Assembly (NCBI GenBank): GCA_034436045.1
Contig: DAOTVZ010000294.1
Coordinates: 1 to 51,300 of the forward strand
DNA from: H111-94 sp034436045
Lineage (GTDB): Bacteria; Chloroflexota; Ktedonobacteria; Ktedonobacterales; Ktedonobacteraceae
Length of the DNA stretch: 51,300 nucleotides
Direction: 5' to 3'
Part shown: one piece after another, positions 1 through 7,761 of the stretch
Layout of the letters: each line of letters begins with the position of its first letter
How positions within the stretch are numbered: position 1 is the first letter of the stretch
Program-made: the position numbers and the translations under genes
Notes under the pieces: model-generated
The model's input: only the letters and a program-made list of their open reading frames with translations
What the model was told of the DNA's origin: nothing
Databases searched by the model: none

Positions 1-2
1 AA

Positions 3-911
3 CATGATAACCGGAGTGTCGAGTACAAGCAAACGGGCTGGCGACTCGAACCCGATGGGAAGCACATCACCTTCACGGACACATGTGGAATAGGCACGCT
101 CCGGCTCGTGGGCAACAAAGGGCAACGCATCGAGGAATACCCCGTCAAGCTCATCAAGCGGGTACGCATCGTGCGAAGGGCCGATGGCTACTATTGCCAG
201 TTTGCCGTCGATGCACAAAGGCACATTGACCATCTTCCTACTGGCAAACAGGTTGGCATCGATATGGGCTTGAAGGAGTTCTTAACGGACTCAGAAGGCC
301 ATACGGTAGCTAACCCTCGTCATCTGCGCAAAGCCGAACAACGCTTGAAGAAGCTGCACAGACGGCTTTCTCGCAAGCAGAAGCAATCTCACAACAGAAA
401 GAAAGCCAGGAAAGCACTGGCAAAGGCATATCTGAAAGTCAGCAGGCAGCGTGAAGATTTTGCCCGCAAAACGGCAAACGCGCTCGTGACATCTAGCGAT
501 TTCATTGCCTACGAAGACTTGAAGATCGCCAACCTCGTCAAGAATAGGAAGCTGGCAAAGAGCATCGGTGATGCATCGTGGGGCCGCTTCCTATCGTGGC
601 TCACCTCCTATGGGCATGTCCATACCATCCCGGTCATAGCGGTAGAGCCTGCTTGGACGTCGCAGGATTGTTCAGCATGTGGCAGTAGAGTCAAGAAAAG
701 CCTCTCTGTCAGAACACATATCTGTCCTGGTTGTGGGCTCGTACTCGATAGAGATCACAATGCAGCCATCAACATTCTCGCAAAGGCATTAGAACTTTTC
801 CGTACCGGTGGGCAATCGGGAACGGGTACCTCGAAGAAGGTACGCAACGCTTCTGGACAGACACCCGCTACTCGCTCTCGCAAGGCGAAAGTGGGCAAGG
901 TGGCTGGTTGA
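3..911 (+). CDS. tnpB: RNA-guided nuclease TnpB of an IS200/IS605-family element (5' end outside the window)
   Basis: The reading frame is open from base 3, so the N-terminus lies upstream of the window; an internal GTG at 108 is unlikely to be the start. The protein shows the TnpB/OrfB pattern: a beta-rich segment (GWRLEPDGKHITF), RuvC-I Asp in GIDMG, a basic helical stretch (KKLHRRLSRKQKQ), RuvC-II Glu in AYEDLKIANL, a four-Cys zinc ribbon (CSACG then CPGCG), and RuvC-III Asp in LDRDHNAAINIL. All three catalytic acidic residues are present, so the nuclease is probably intact. Family knowledge: TnpB is a Cas12-like, omegaRNA-guided DNA nuclease that helps keep its transposon in place. No tnpA is visible, but it could lie to the left. 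Confidence 0.93.
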   Translation, partial: HDNRSVEYKQTGWRLEPDGKHITFTDTCGIGTLRLVGNKGQRIEEYPVKLIKRVRIVRRADGYYCQFAVDAQRHIDHLPTGKQVGIDMGLKEFLTDSEGHTVANPRHLRKAEQRLKKLHRRLSRKQKQSHNRKKARKALAKAYLKVSRQREDFARKTANALVTSSDFIAYEDLKIANLVKNRKLAKSIGDASWGRFLSWLTSYGHVHTIPVIAVEPAWTSQDCSACGSRVKKSLSVRTHICPGCGLVLDRDHNAAINILAKALELFRTGGQSGTGTSKKVRNASGQTPATRSRKAKVGKVAG

Positions 912-948
912 AGGAAGAACCCCCGTGCCTTCAGGCCGGGGAGTGTCA
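800..948 (+). ncRNA. Probable omegaRNA scaffold / right end of the IS200/IS605 element
   Basis: TnpB guide RNAs overlap the 3' end of tnpB and finish at the element's right end. Just after the stop codon there is a GC-rich imperfect hairpin: CCCC at 921-924 and GCCT at 927-930 pair with AGGC at 933-936 and GGGG at 938-941. GAGTGTCA follows, ending at 948. This is the subterminal hairpin layout typical of IS605 right ends. If the element ends at about 948, the guide would be read from 949 onward (GTTACCGGTTCATCATTATA). The 5' limit given is a guess. Confidence 0.55.
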
Positions 949-1011
949 GTTACCGGTTCATCATTATATGCCACCTTCAAGAAAGGCGCAATGACACTTA
1001 CTAGCTAGAGG

Positions 1012-1253
1012 GTAGACAAAAGGCAGGCAACCACAAGAATACATCCCCCACGATAATACGGAGTTTTTTTGCTTACTATGAACTCTGCTATTCCGTTACT
1101 ACTTATAGATATATACGTGGCCTGATTGCTTTAAGAGACATGCAGCGATTTCTCTATGCTTGACGTATAATTAAGAAAGATAAGAACTGTCTCCTTCTCT
1201 CAACATTCCGGCCCCGTATATAAAGACGAAAAGAACACCAGGGAATCAAGTAC
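1012..1253. other. Intergenic region upstream of the debranching enzyme gene
   Basis: No gene is seen here. A TATAAT box lies at 1166-1171 without a convincing -35 partner. An AGGGAA motif just before the ATG at 1254 can serve as ribosome binding site. Confidence 0.3.
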
Positions 1254-3476
1254 ATGACAGATCAGCTATCGGCTTCAGTCAATCAGCCTACCAACGAGGC
1301 AGCAGTACATGGCGCTGTGCATGCTGCAAGGATTGAGCAACAACCTGTTAAGTTAGAAGCAGTGTATCGCCTGGAGGAGCAAGATAGCAACATACCCACG
1401 CAAATTGTGCTGAAATGCGAAGATGCCTTTCTAGTCGCGGATACACGTGGCGATTTGCCGGGGACGCGGCGCGAGATCGGCCTGTTCTGGCACGGCACAC
1501 GCTACTTGCGCTCCTGCAACCTGTTTATCGAGGGCCGCGCGCCCGTCCTGCTCTCGTACCAGGTTTCCACGCGCGGCGACGCCTGCCTCATTGAAGCCAC
1601 CAATGCCCCTTTCACCACTATGCAGGGGCAACATATTGAGCAAGGGGCCATTCATGTGCGGCGCGAATTGACCTTACATCCCGACGAGATGGAACAGCAG
1701 GTGACATTGACCAATTATTCAATGCGACCCATCAGCATTGTTGTCGCCCTCAAAGTTGGCAGCAATTTTTACGATCTCTTCGAGGTACGTGGGGCGCGGC
1801 GTAAAGATCGCGGCATACAGGAGCCACCCGAACTCTCACCCAACAGAATGATCTTACGCTATCACGGTCTAGATCATGTCTTGCGCGAGACGCGCCTGAC
1901 TTTCAACCTCTCGGCCAGCGAGGTCTATGCGGATCGCCTCTTCTGGCAGATAGAATTGGTGCCGCATCAGCCAGTAGCATTGCAGGTCAACATTCAAATG
2001 TATGAAACCGATGTACAACCCTCAGTTGCACCGATCATACCGCTGCATCCCGAAACGGCGGCGCGCGACCGGGCGCAGCCGCATGTGCAGACCGATGACC
2101 CGATCTTCAATCAGTTGCTCGCGCGCTGCATGAGCGACGTGCAGATGTTGGCGACACATACGCCGCAGGGCCTCTATCCCTACGCCGGTATTCCCTGGTT
2201 TGCCTGCCCCTTCGGGCGCGACGCGCTGATCACCTGCCTGGAATATCTGCCTCTCTTTCCTGAACTGACACGCGGCACGCTAGCTTTTCTAGCCGCGCAC
2301 CAGGGCACTACAGTCGATCTCTTTACTAACGAGGAACCGGGGAAGATCCTGCACGAGTGCCGCACGGGTGAGATGGCGAACTGCCGCGAGATACCGTTTA
2401 TCCCCTATTACGGCACGGTCGATGCTACACCGCTCTTCCTTATCCTCTGCGCGCACTATATTCGCTGGACGAACGACCTGACTTTTCTGCGTCTTCATTG
2501 GGATAATGTGCTGGCTGCGGCACACTGGATGACAGACTATGGCGACAGAGACGGCGACGGCTTCATCGAGTACCAGCGGTCGGACGAGCGCGGCCTGGGC
2601 AACCAGGGTTGGAAGGACGCCGGTGATGCCATCTCCTATAGCTCCGGCGCACTGGCCATTGCGCCCATTGCGCTCTGCGAAGTACAGGGCTATGCCTTTG
2701 CCGCCTATGAAGCACTGAGCTATCTATCCGCTCGCCTGGACAAAGTCGAACAGGCACAGGCGTGGTTGGCCCTGGCCGAACAGGTGCGCGAGAACTTCGT
2801 CCACGATTTCTGGTGGGAGCAAGAGCAAACCTTCTACCTCGCGCTGGATGGCAAGAAAAATCCCTGTGATGTCGTCAGTTCCAATGCCGGCCAGTGCCTC
2901 TGGACAGGCATCGTACCGCCGGAGAAGGCCACCCTGGTCGTGCAACGTTTGATGCGCGCAGACATGTATAGCGGCTGGGGCATTCGCACGCTCGCCATGG
3001 GGACGCCGCGCTATAATCCGTTGAGCTACCACAATGGTTCGGTCTGGCCGCATGATACGGCGCTGATCGGCGCAGGTTTCGCCCGCTATGGGCACAAAGA
3101 ACAGGCAGCGCAACTTCTGCGCGATCTCTACGATGCCAGCCGCTACTTCGAGGCCATGCGCCTGCCGGAACTCTACTGTGGCTTTAGTCGCCAGGATGGC
3201 TATGGGCCAACGCGCTACCCGGTAGCCTGCTCACCCCAGGCCTGGGCGGCAGGGGCACCCATGCTACTTCTGCATAGCCTGCTGGGTTGGGAACCCGATG
3301 TTGAACACAATACGCTTCTGCTCCACCAACCCATGCTGCCGGACTGGCTCTCATCCGTCGAGGTGCAAGGCATTCGCATCGGAGAATGCACCGTTCATAT
3401 GCGCTTCATCCGCATCGGCACAAAGACCGAAGTTGTGCTTGACCCTGGCAACGAAGTCAATGTGCGCCTGATATAA
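1254..3476 (+). CDS. Amylo-alpha-1,6-glucosidase / glycogen debranching enzyme family protein
   Basis: The 740-residue protein has the two-part layout of bacterial glycogen-debranching-type enzymes. An N-terminal beta-sandwich (about residues 45-260; LKCEDAFLVADTRGD, then GLFWHGTRYLRS) is followed by an (alpha/alpha)6 barrel (about 290-735). Barrel signatures include FACPFGRDALIT, the acidic motif GWKDAGDAISY expected at the catalytic centre, and YHNGSVWPHDTALI near the end. The likely role is hydrolysis of alpha-1,6 branches or related glucosides in the cytoplasm; no signal peptide is seen. Neighbours do not define a glycogen operon, so the exact substrate is open. The ATG at 1254 follows AGGGAA. 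Family assignment is firm, substrate is inferred. Confidence 0.88.
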   Translation: MTDQLSASVNQPTNEAAVHGAVHAARIEQQPVKLEAVYRLEEQDSNIPTQIVLKCEDAFLVADTRGDLPGTRREIGLFWHGTRYLRSCNLFIEGRAPVLLSYQVSTRGDACLIEATNAPFTTMQGQHIEQGAIHVRRELTLHPDEMEQQVTLTNYSMRPISIVVALKVGSNFYDLFEVRGARRKDRGIQEPPELSPNRMILRYHGLDHVLRETRLTFNLSASEVYADRLFWQIELVPHQPVALQVNIQMYETDVQPSVAPIIPLHPETAARDRAQPHVQTDDPIFNQLLARCMSDVQMLATHTPQGLYPYAGIPWFACPFGRDALITCLEYLPLFPELTRGTLAFLAAHQGTTVDLFTNEEPGKILHECRTGEMANCREIPFIPYYGTVDATPLFLILCAHYIRWTNDLTFLRLHWDNVLAAAHWMTDYGDRDGDGFIEYQRSDERGLGNQGWKDAGDAISYSSGALAIAPIALCEVQGYAFAAYEALSYLSARLDKVEQAQAWLALAEQVRENFVHDFWWEQEQTFYLALDGKKNPCDVVSSNAGQCLWTGIVPPEKATLVVQRLMRADMYSGWGIRTLAMGTPRYNPLSYHNGSVWPHDTALIGAGFARYGHKEQAAQLLRDLYDASRYFEAMRLPELYCGFSRQDGYGPTRYPVACSPQAWAAGAPMLLLHSLLGWEPDVEHNTLLLHQPMLPDWLSSVEVQGIRIGECTVHMRFIRIGTKTEVVLDPGNEVNVRLI

Positions 3477-3479
3477 CCT

Positions 3480-3900
3480 TTTTAAATCTCGTAGGGATGT
3501 GATATCGAACTTTAACCAGCGACCTCGCCACTCCCGTCGGGGCGTGATCAATCACGCCCTGCTCAATCTCGTCCTGCGAGGAGAGCGACAGGCGCGCGGG
3601 CGGGCTACCGAGCGAGCCAGCAGGGGGGCGAGTGGGGCGTGATGAATCACGCCCCTACCGGTTTTTGGGAAAATTCATGATCACGCTCCGCTCACCCATC
3701 GAACCGCGCTCAGGGCGTGATGAATTTTCATCAGCGACCTCACCGCTCCCGTCGGGGCGTGATGAATCACGCCCTGCTCAATCTCGTCCTGCTCAATCTC
3801 GCCCTCCGAGGGCAGCGACAGGCGCGCGCGCGGGCTACCGAGCGAGCCAGCAGAGGGACGAGCAGGGCGTGATGAATCACGCCCCTACGGCGTCACATGT
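3480..3900. repeat. Palindromic repeat cluster built on two diverged copies of a ~115-bp block
   Basis: This gap holds four copies of the palindrome GGGCGTGATNNATCACGCCC, at 3540-3559, 3634-3655 (with one extra G/C on each side), 3755-3774 and 3865-3884. They sit in a larger direct repeat. The block beginning GCGACCTC at about 3518 and ending at about 3630 recurs at about 3734-3861, sharing CTACCGAGCGAGCCAGCAG near its end. Each block is followed by another palindrome. The gap lies between the convergent debranching-enzyme and PHP genes, so the hairpins may also stop transcription from both sides. No credible gene is present. Confidence 0.85.
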
Positions 3901-3903
3901 GCA

Positions 3904-4776
3904 TCAGGCAACAGCGATGCCCAGGCGCTCTAAAAGCTTGCGATTGACGGCGGCGCGGTGTTTGGTGGGCATGCGCGAGGGAATGCCGTGCGAGTCTGAA
4001 CCGGCGCTGTAGAGCAGGTCGTGTTTGTGTACATACTCTTCATAGAGCGCTATCGTCTCCGCCGTGTGATAGGGATGGTAGACTTCGATGCCATCAATGG
4101 GAATTTCGGCGCGCAATTGGTCGAGCATATCGATGGTGTAGTAGGTAAACTCGCCGCCGCCGCGTCCGGGATGGGCGATCAAGCAAACCGCGTCGCTCCT
4201 GTGTGCGGCCTCGACCGCTTCGGCCAGCTCGGCTCTGACCGAGTAGAAACCGGCCTCTCGCATCATTTTAATCGCACCGGGCCAATCCGGGGCGTAACCG
4301 TGAGCATAGAGCAGACGCGCGTTATCGATGGGCCGGAACAACTTGCCGCCCTGCTCGGCCAGCACCTCTTCCTGGCGGGGAAACTCGTACCCACGCCGCC
4401 GCAACTCTTCGTTGACCGCATAAGTGTTCTCTAGCTGCGCTTGTTGCACCTTTTCAGTGACCTTGCTAATCTCGTTTTTGTTGGGATCGAAGCCGAAGCA
4501 GAGCATATGGGCCATGTGCCCATGCCACATTGTCGTGATCTCGACGCCGGAGAGAACCGGAAGTTCCTGTGCCGCCCCCATCTCCTGAATCTCAGCTACC
4601 TTGTCAACTCTATCGTGGTCAGTAACGGAAACCAGCTTAAATGCTTCTTTTACCAGATAATCAATTAATTGCTGCGCGGGCCAGCGCCCATCGCTATAGG
4701 TCGTGTGCATATGCAGATCTACGGGGTCATCTGCGGCAAGCGTCAGATGCGCGAAACGCGGGTGTAAACGTGTCAA
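3904..4776 (-). CDS. PHP-domain phosphoesterase (TrpH-like)
   Basis: The 290-residue protein carries the ordered PHP metal-binding motifs: DLHMHTTYSDG near residue 20, VSVTDHDR near 50, a Glu in LSGVEITT near 76, CLIAHPGRGGG in the middle and YSAGSDSHG near the C-terminus. This fits the TrpH-like stand-alone PHP family, some of which hydrolyse 3',5'-nucleoside bisphosphates or 5' nucleotides of RNA. It should be cytoplasmic with a two- or three-metal centre. The start is a TTG at 4776 preceded by a GGAG motif; no better ATG lies nearby. The next minus-strand gene upstream, murJ, ends about 85 bases away. Confidence 0.85.
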   Translation of the reverse strand: MTRLHPRFAHLTLAADDPVDLHMHTTYSDGRWPAQQLIDYLVKEAFKLVSVTDHDRVDKVAEIQEMGAAQELPVLSGVEITTMWHGHMAHMLCFGFDPNKNEISKVTEKVQQAQLENTYAVNEELRRRGYEFPRQEEVLAEQGGKLFRPIDNARLLYAHGYAPDWPGAIKMMREAGFYSVRAELAEAVEAAHRSDAVCLIAHPGRGGGEFTYYTIDMLDQLRAEIPIDGIEVYHPYHTAETIALYEEYVHKHDLLYSAGSDSHGIPSRMPTKHRAAVNRKLLERLGIAVA

Positions 4777-4860
4777 GGTTTGCTCCTTACAGGGTTATTG
4801 TCGTGCAGTTTTGTCAACATCTCTTAGTATGTGTATGGTATCACAAGAAAAAGACTCCTG

Positions 4861-6672
4861 TTAGAGCCATGTGATGTGAAACCGGTTGAGCAGGCGGCGC
4901 ACCGGCCCTGAGTTGATCTCTTCGATGTCGAGGCGACGCGCGACAAACAGGTAGACGAAGGCCCCGATAGCGATCTCAATGAAGAGCTTGATGAAAGCTA
5001 ATAGCACGCCGCCCGTTGCTAATGTTGGCGCGCTGGTGGTTGAGAACAGGTTATCCAGTCCCTCGCGGATGGAGAAGACCACCAGCGCCATTACAATCGT
5101 TGCAACCAGTGTGCGCACAAGGAAGTCGGCGAGAGCGCTCAGATTAAAGCCGCCGATGCGTCGGTACAGGATAATGAAGAGGGCCAGCGCCTCTAAGATG
5201 CTGGCAATTGAAGTCGAAAGGGCCAGCATCGCCATACCCCACTGCACACCGATCACCGCCAGATCAACCAGCAACAGCGCAAGAGCGATCTTCACGACAA
5301 ATTGCGCGATGCTGATAGTCACAGGTGTTTTCGTGTCGCTGAGCGCGTAAAACGCCCGTGCCAGTATCTCTATCGCCGCCAGCGCGGGCAGGCCGAGCGC
5401 GAAAAAGGTGAGCGTAAGCGCGGTAAACTGTGCGGCTTGCAAGGTAAAATGGGGGCCATGTTCTAGCAACGCCTGGATGATGGGCAAAGCCAGTACCATC
5501 AGACCGGCTGTAGAGGGCATTGCCAGAAAGAGAATGCCACGCAAGTTCTCAATGATAATTGAACGCACGCGGTCATAGCGCTCACGGGCGACATAGCTGG
5601 AAAGTGTCGGAAAGGCAGCGGTAGCGACAGAGGAGCCAAAAAGCGAGATGGGCAGCACTAGAATAGAGAAAGCGTTGAAATAGTCCGTAATCAGGCCACT
5701 CAGCAGCGTGGCACTGACAACAGTGCCCAGGATGGAGAGCAGGTAACGGTCTACAGCGGTGCTGAACATCAACATGGCGGAGTTCATGGCACGCGGCAAC
5801 ATCTGGCGCAATATCTGTCTGACGCCAGGATGCCGCCAGTCGAAGGCAAAGCTATAACGCATCCCGACTTTGGAGAGGCCGGGAAGCTGTACCCCGACCT
5901 GCAAAACCGCCCCTAACACGACGCCCAGGGTAGCAGAGTAGACCGCGAAGTCGTTAAGGGTATGGACGCGGGCGTGAAAGGCCAGCACAAGGCCGGGTAT
6001 CAGGCCGATGATCTGCCCCACATTATAGAGGACGGTACCGATGGCGGTGCGCGTGAAGTCGTTTTTGGTGTTCAGAATCGCGCTCACGATGACACCTGAG
6101 CCGAGAACAATGGCCTGAAACAGCATGAGGCGTGTCAGAGTAATGGTTAAGGCGAGTTCGGTGGGTGGGAAATCGGGGCTATATAATGGCACCAGCACCG
6201 GAGCGAGCAGCATAGCGACAGCAGCCAGCACGATCACGCTGATGGTAGCCAGATTCAGCGCGCTGCTGGCGATATGCCAGGCCGTTCTCTCGTCGCGCTG
6301 CCCCTCGGCATACTTCGTAAACACCGGAATGAAGGCCGAGCTAAGCGCGCCACCGGCGACGACGGTATAGATCAGATCAGGAATAATATATGCTTGATAA
6401 TAGGCATCGGAAAATCTGGTGGCACCGAAATCATAGGAAAAGATAAAGGTGCCGAGCAGGCCAAGAATACTGCTGAGCAGAAAAGCACCCGTATTCAGAA
6501 ACGCGGCTCGCGCTACTTTGGCACGCTGAATCATGCCCGTGTCCTGTGCCGGTTCGGCTGCCAGTTGCGGTGCAAAAGGATGAACCTGTTGATTCTGTTG
6601 ATTCTGCCAATTGTAGTACTGATATGGCCGGCTGGAAGAAGATAACGCGCGTTTTTCTGCCCTATTGCTCAT
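4861..6672 (-). CDS. murJ: Lipid II flippase MurJ (MviN family)
   Basis: The 603-residue integral membrane protein has about 14 hydrophobic segments and the MviN/MurJ pattern: an early GLLGTFIFSYDFGATRFSDAYYQAY block, SSAFIPVFTKYAEG, LPRAMNSAMLMFS in the middle and AFYALSDTKTPV after it. Family role: flipping the peptidoglycan precursor lipid II across the cytoplasmic membrane. The N-terminus carries a roughly 45-residue polar, Gln/Asn-rich extension (WQNQQNQQVHP) before the first membrane segment, encoded partly by a short CAGAATCAA-type repeat. No clear Shine-Dalgarno precedes the ATG at 6672. Confidence 0.9.
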   Translation of the reverse strand: MSNRAEKRALSSSSRPYQYYNWQNQQNQQVHPFAPQLAAEPAQDTGMIQRAKVARAAFLNTGAFLLSSILGLLGTFIFSYDFGATRFSDAYYQAYIIPDLIYTVVAGGALSSAFIPVFTKYAEGQRDERTAWHIASSALNLATISVIVLAAVAMLLAPVLVPLYSPDFPPTELALTITLTRLMLFQAIVLGSGVIVSAILNTKNDFTRTAIGTVLYNVGQIIGLIPGLVLAFHARVHTLNDFAVYSATLGVVLGAVLQVGVQLPGLSKVGMRYSFAFDWRHPGVRQILRQMLPRAMNSAMLMFSTAVDRYLLSILGTVVSATLLSGLITDYFNAFSILVLPISLFGSSVATAAFPTLSSYVARERYDRVRSIIIENLRGILFLAMPSTAGLMVLALPIIQALLEHGPHFTLQAAQFTALTLTFFALGLPALAAIEILARAFYALSDTKTPVTISIAQFVVKIALALLLVDLAVIGVQWGMAMLALSTSIASILEALALFIILYRRIGGFNLSALADFLVRTLVATIVMALVVFSIREGLDNLFSTTSAPTLATGGVLLAFIKLFIEIAIGAFVYLFVARRLDIEEINSGPVRRLLNRFHITWL

Positions 6673-6846
6673 GCGTAACTGTTTTTGCCTTCTCGTTTAA
6701 ACATGACAAAATGGTACTGTGTACTATAAGCCATGAACGGATGAAACACAACATTATCGCTGTGGCTAGCTAAAATGTCATCTCTTCTGTGAATGATGAG
6801 ATGTAAGCGAGCGCTTATCCTCTGCGCGGCGGCCTTGCTCGCAGTT

Positions 6847-7488
6847 CTAATGCTGCCGGTTTTCGATGCGGGCGATGGCGCGCTCTGTAACCTCTAAACC
6901 GGCTTTGAGGACGGCTTCTTTATATTCGCGCACGAGCATCTGGTATTCCAGCAGGCGCGGGCGACGGCTGGGGCGGCTGGCGTATTGTTGGCGCGCCCAC
7001 TCCATCTGCGCCAGTTGCGCGCGCAACGTCTCGCGGTGCTCGCGTAGATGCTGGAGCGCGATCTCGTCTGAGGTTTCGCCACAGAAAAAGAGCTTGGTCA
7101 GAAACTCATCCTTTGTATAGCGATCCGGCACATCCTCCTGTAGCCAGCGTTCTAGCTCGCTCTGACCCGCCGGAGTGAGACGATACACCTTGCGATTTGG
7201 GCGTGCCGTCTGCACAATCACCTCCGCTTCGACCAGCCCGGCCTGACTCAAACTCTTAAGCGTTGTATAAATCTGGCTGTTGCCCGCGTTCCAGTAGCTG
7301 GCAAGTGCGCGATCAAAAGCCTGTTTGATGTCATAGCCGCTCATGGGATGTGCCCAGAGCAGGCCCAGAATGATATAGCGTAGTGTGTTGCGTGAAGAAA
7401 TGTCTCCGTTCCCGTTATTCTCGCGCTCTTCTCGCTCTTCTCTTCCGTCTGCATTTTCCATTGATACAGGATCGATTTTTTCGTACAT
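6847..7488 (-). CDS. PadR-family transcriptional regulator
   Basis: The 213-residue protein has the PadR winged helix (about residues 33-115): LRYIILGLLWAHPMSGYDIKQAFD, WNAGNSQIYTTLKSLSQAGLVEAE and VYRLTPAGQSELERWL. A helical C-terminal domain follows (about 120-205), as in the longer PadR-s2 type. Proteins of this family are often ligand-responsive repressors of transporters or efflux genes. It is divergent from the large ABC permease gene starting at 7762, which makes that gene a natural candidate target (inference). A TATAAT-type -10 (minus strand, 7531-7536) lies upstream. The first ~30 residues are Glu/Arg/Asn-rich and probably disordered. Confidence 0.88.
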   Translation of the reverse strand: MYEKIDPVSMENADGREEREERENNGNGDISSRNTLRYIILGLLWAHPMSGYDIKQAFDRALASYWNAGNSQIYTTLKSLSQAGLVEAEVIVQTARPNRKVYRLTPAGQSELERWLQEDVPDRYTKDEFLTKLFFCGETSDEIALQHLREHRETLRAQLAQMEWARQQYASRPSRRPRLLEYQMLVREYKEAVLKAGLEVTERAIARIENRQH

Positions 7489-7761
7489 ATGATGAGGTCT
7501 CGCCTTTGTTACTTAGATCAGGATAGGCGTATTATATCACCTTCAAGCGAAGGAAGAGCAGGACGACTGCACACCAGGGTACCCGCCAGGGACACCTCTA
7601 CAAGGATAACAGACAAGTGCTTCATCATCGTATAGTAGAGGCAATGCCGTGCGCTTGCTCTGCGCCTCCTTGCGGGTACCCTGCTCATGGGCTATAGTGA
7701 TAACAGTTTATTTCTTGCACCATTTCACCCGGCTATTTTAGTTGTTGGAAAAGAGAAGCCA
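7489..7761. other. Divergent regulatory region with a 12-bp perfect inverted repeat
   Basis: The gap separates padR (minus) from the ABC permease (plus). CAGGGTACCCGC at 7575-7586 is repeated in inverse orientation at 7672-7683. The arms are 85 bases apart, so they could form a long-range hairpin or mark the ends of a small repeat. The left arm and its flank (CCGCCAGGGACACCTCTACAA) resemble a stretch at 42668-42690. A PadR operator could lie here, but I cannot point to one. Confidence 0.5.

Noticed and set aside
808..1008. Short frames around the end of tnpB
   Set aside because: They overlap the tnpB 3' end and the right-end hairpin in other frames and show no protein-like pattern.
3632..4012. 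126-residue frame over the repeat cluster after the debranching enzyme
   Set aside because: It is made of repeat sequence and overlaps the end of the PHP gene on the other strand.
7687..7761. Upstream start for the ABC permease
   Set aside because: The extra 25 residues do not look like part of the family, and one arm of the inverted repeat runs up to this point; the ATG at 7762 is better placed.
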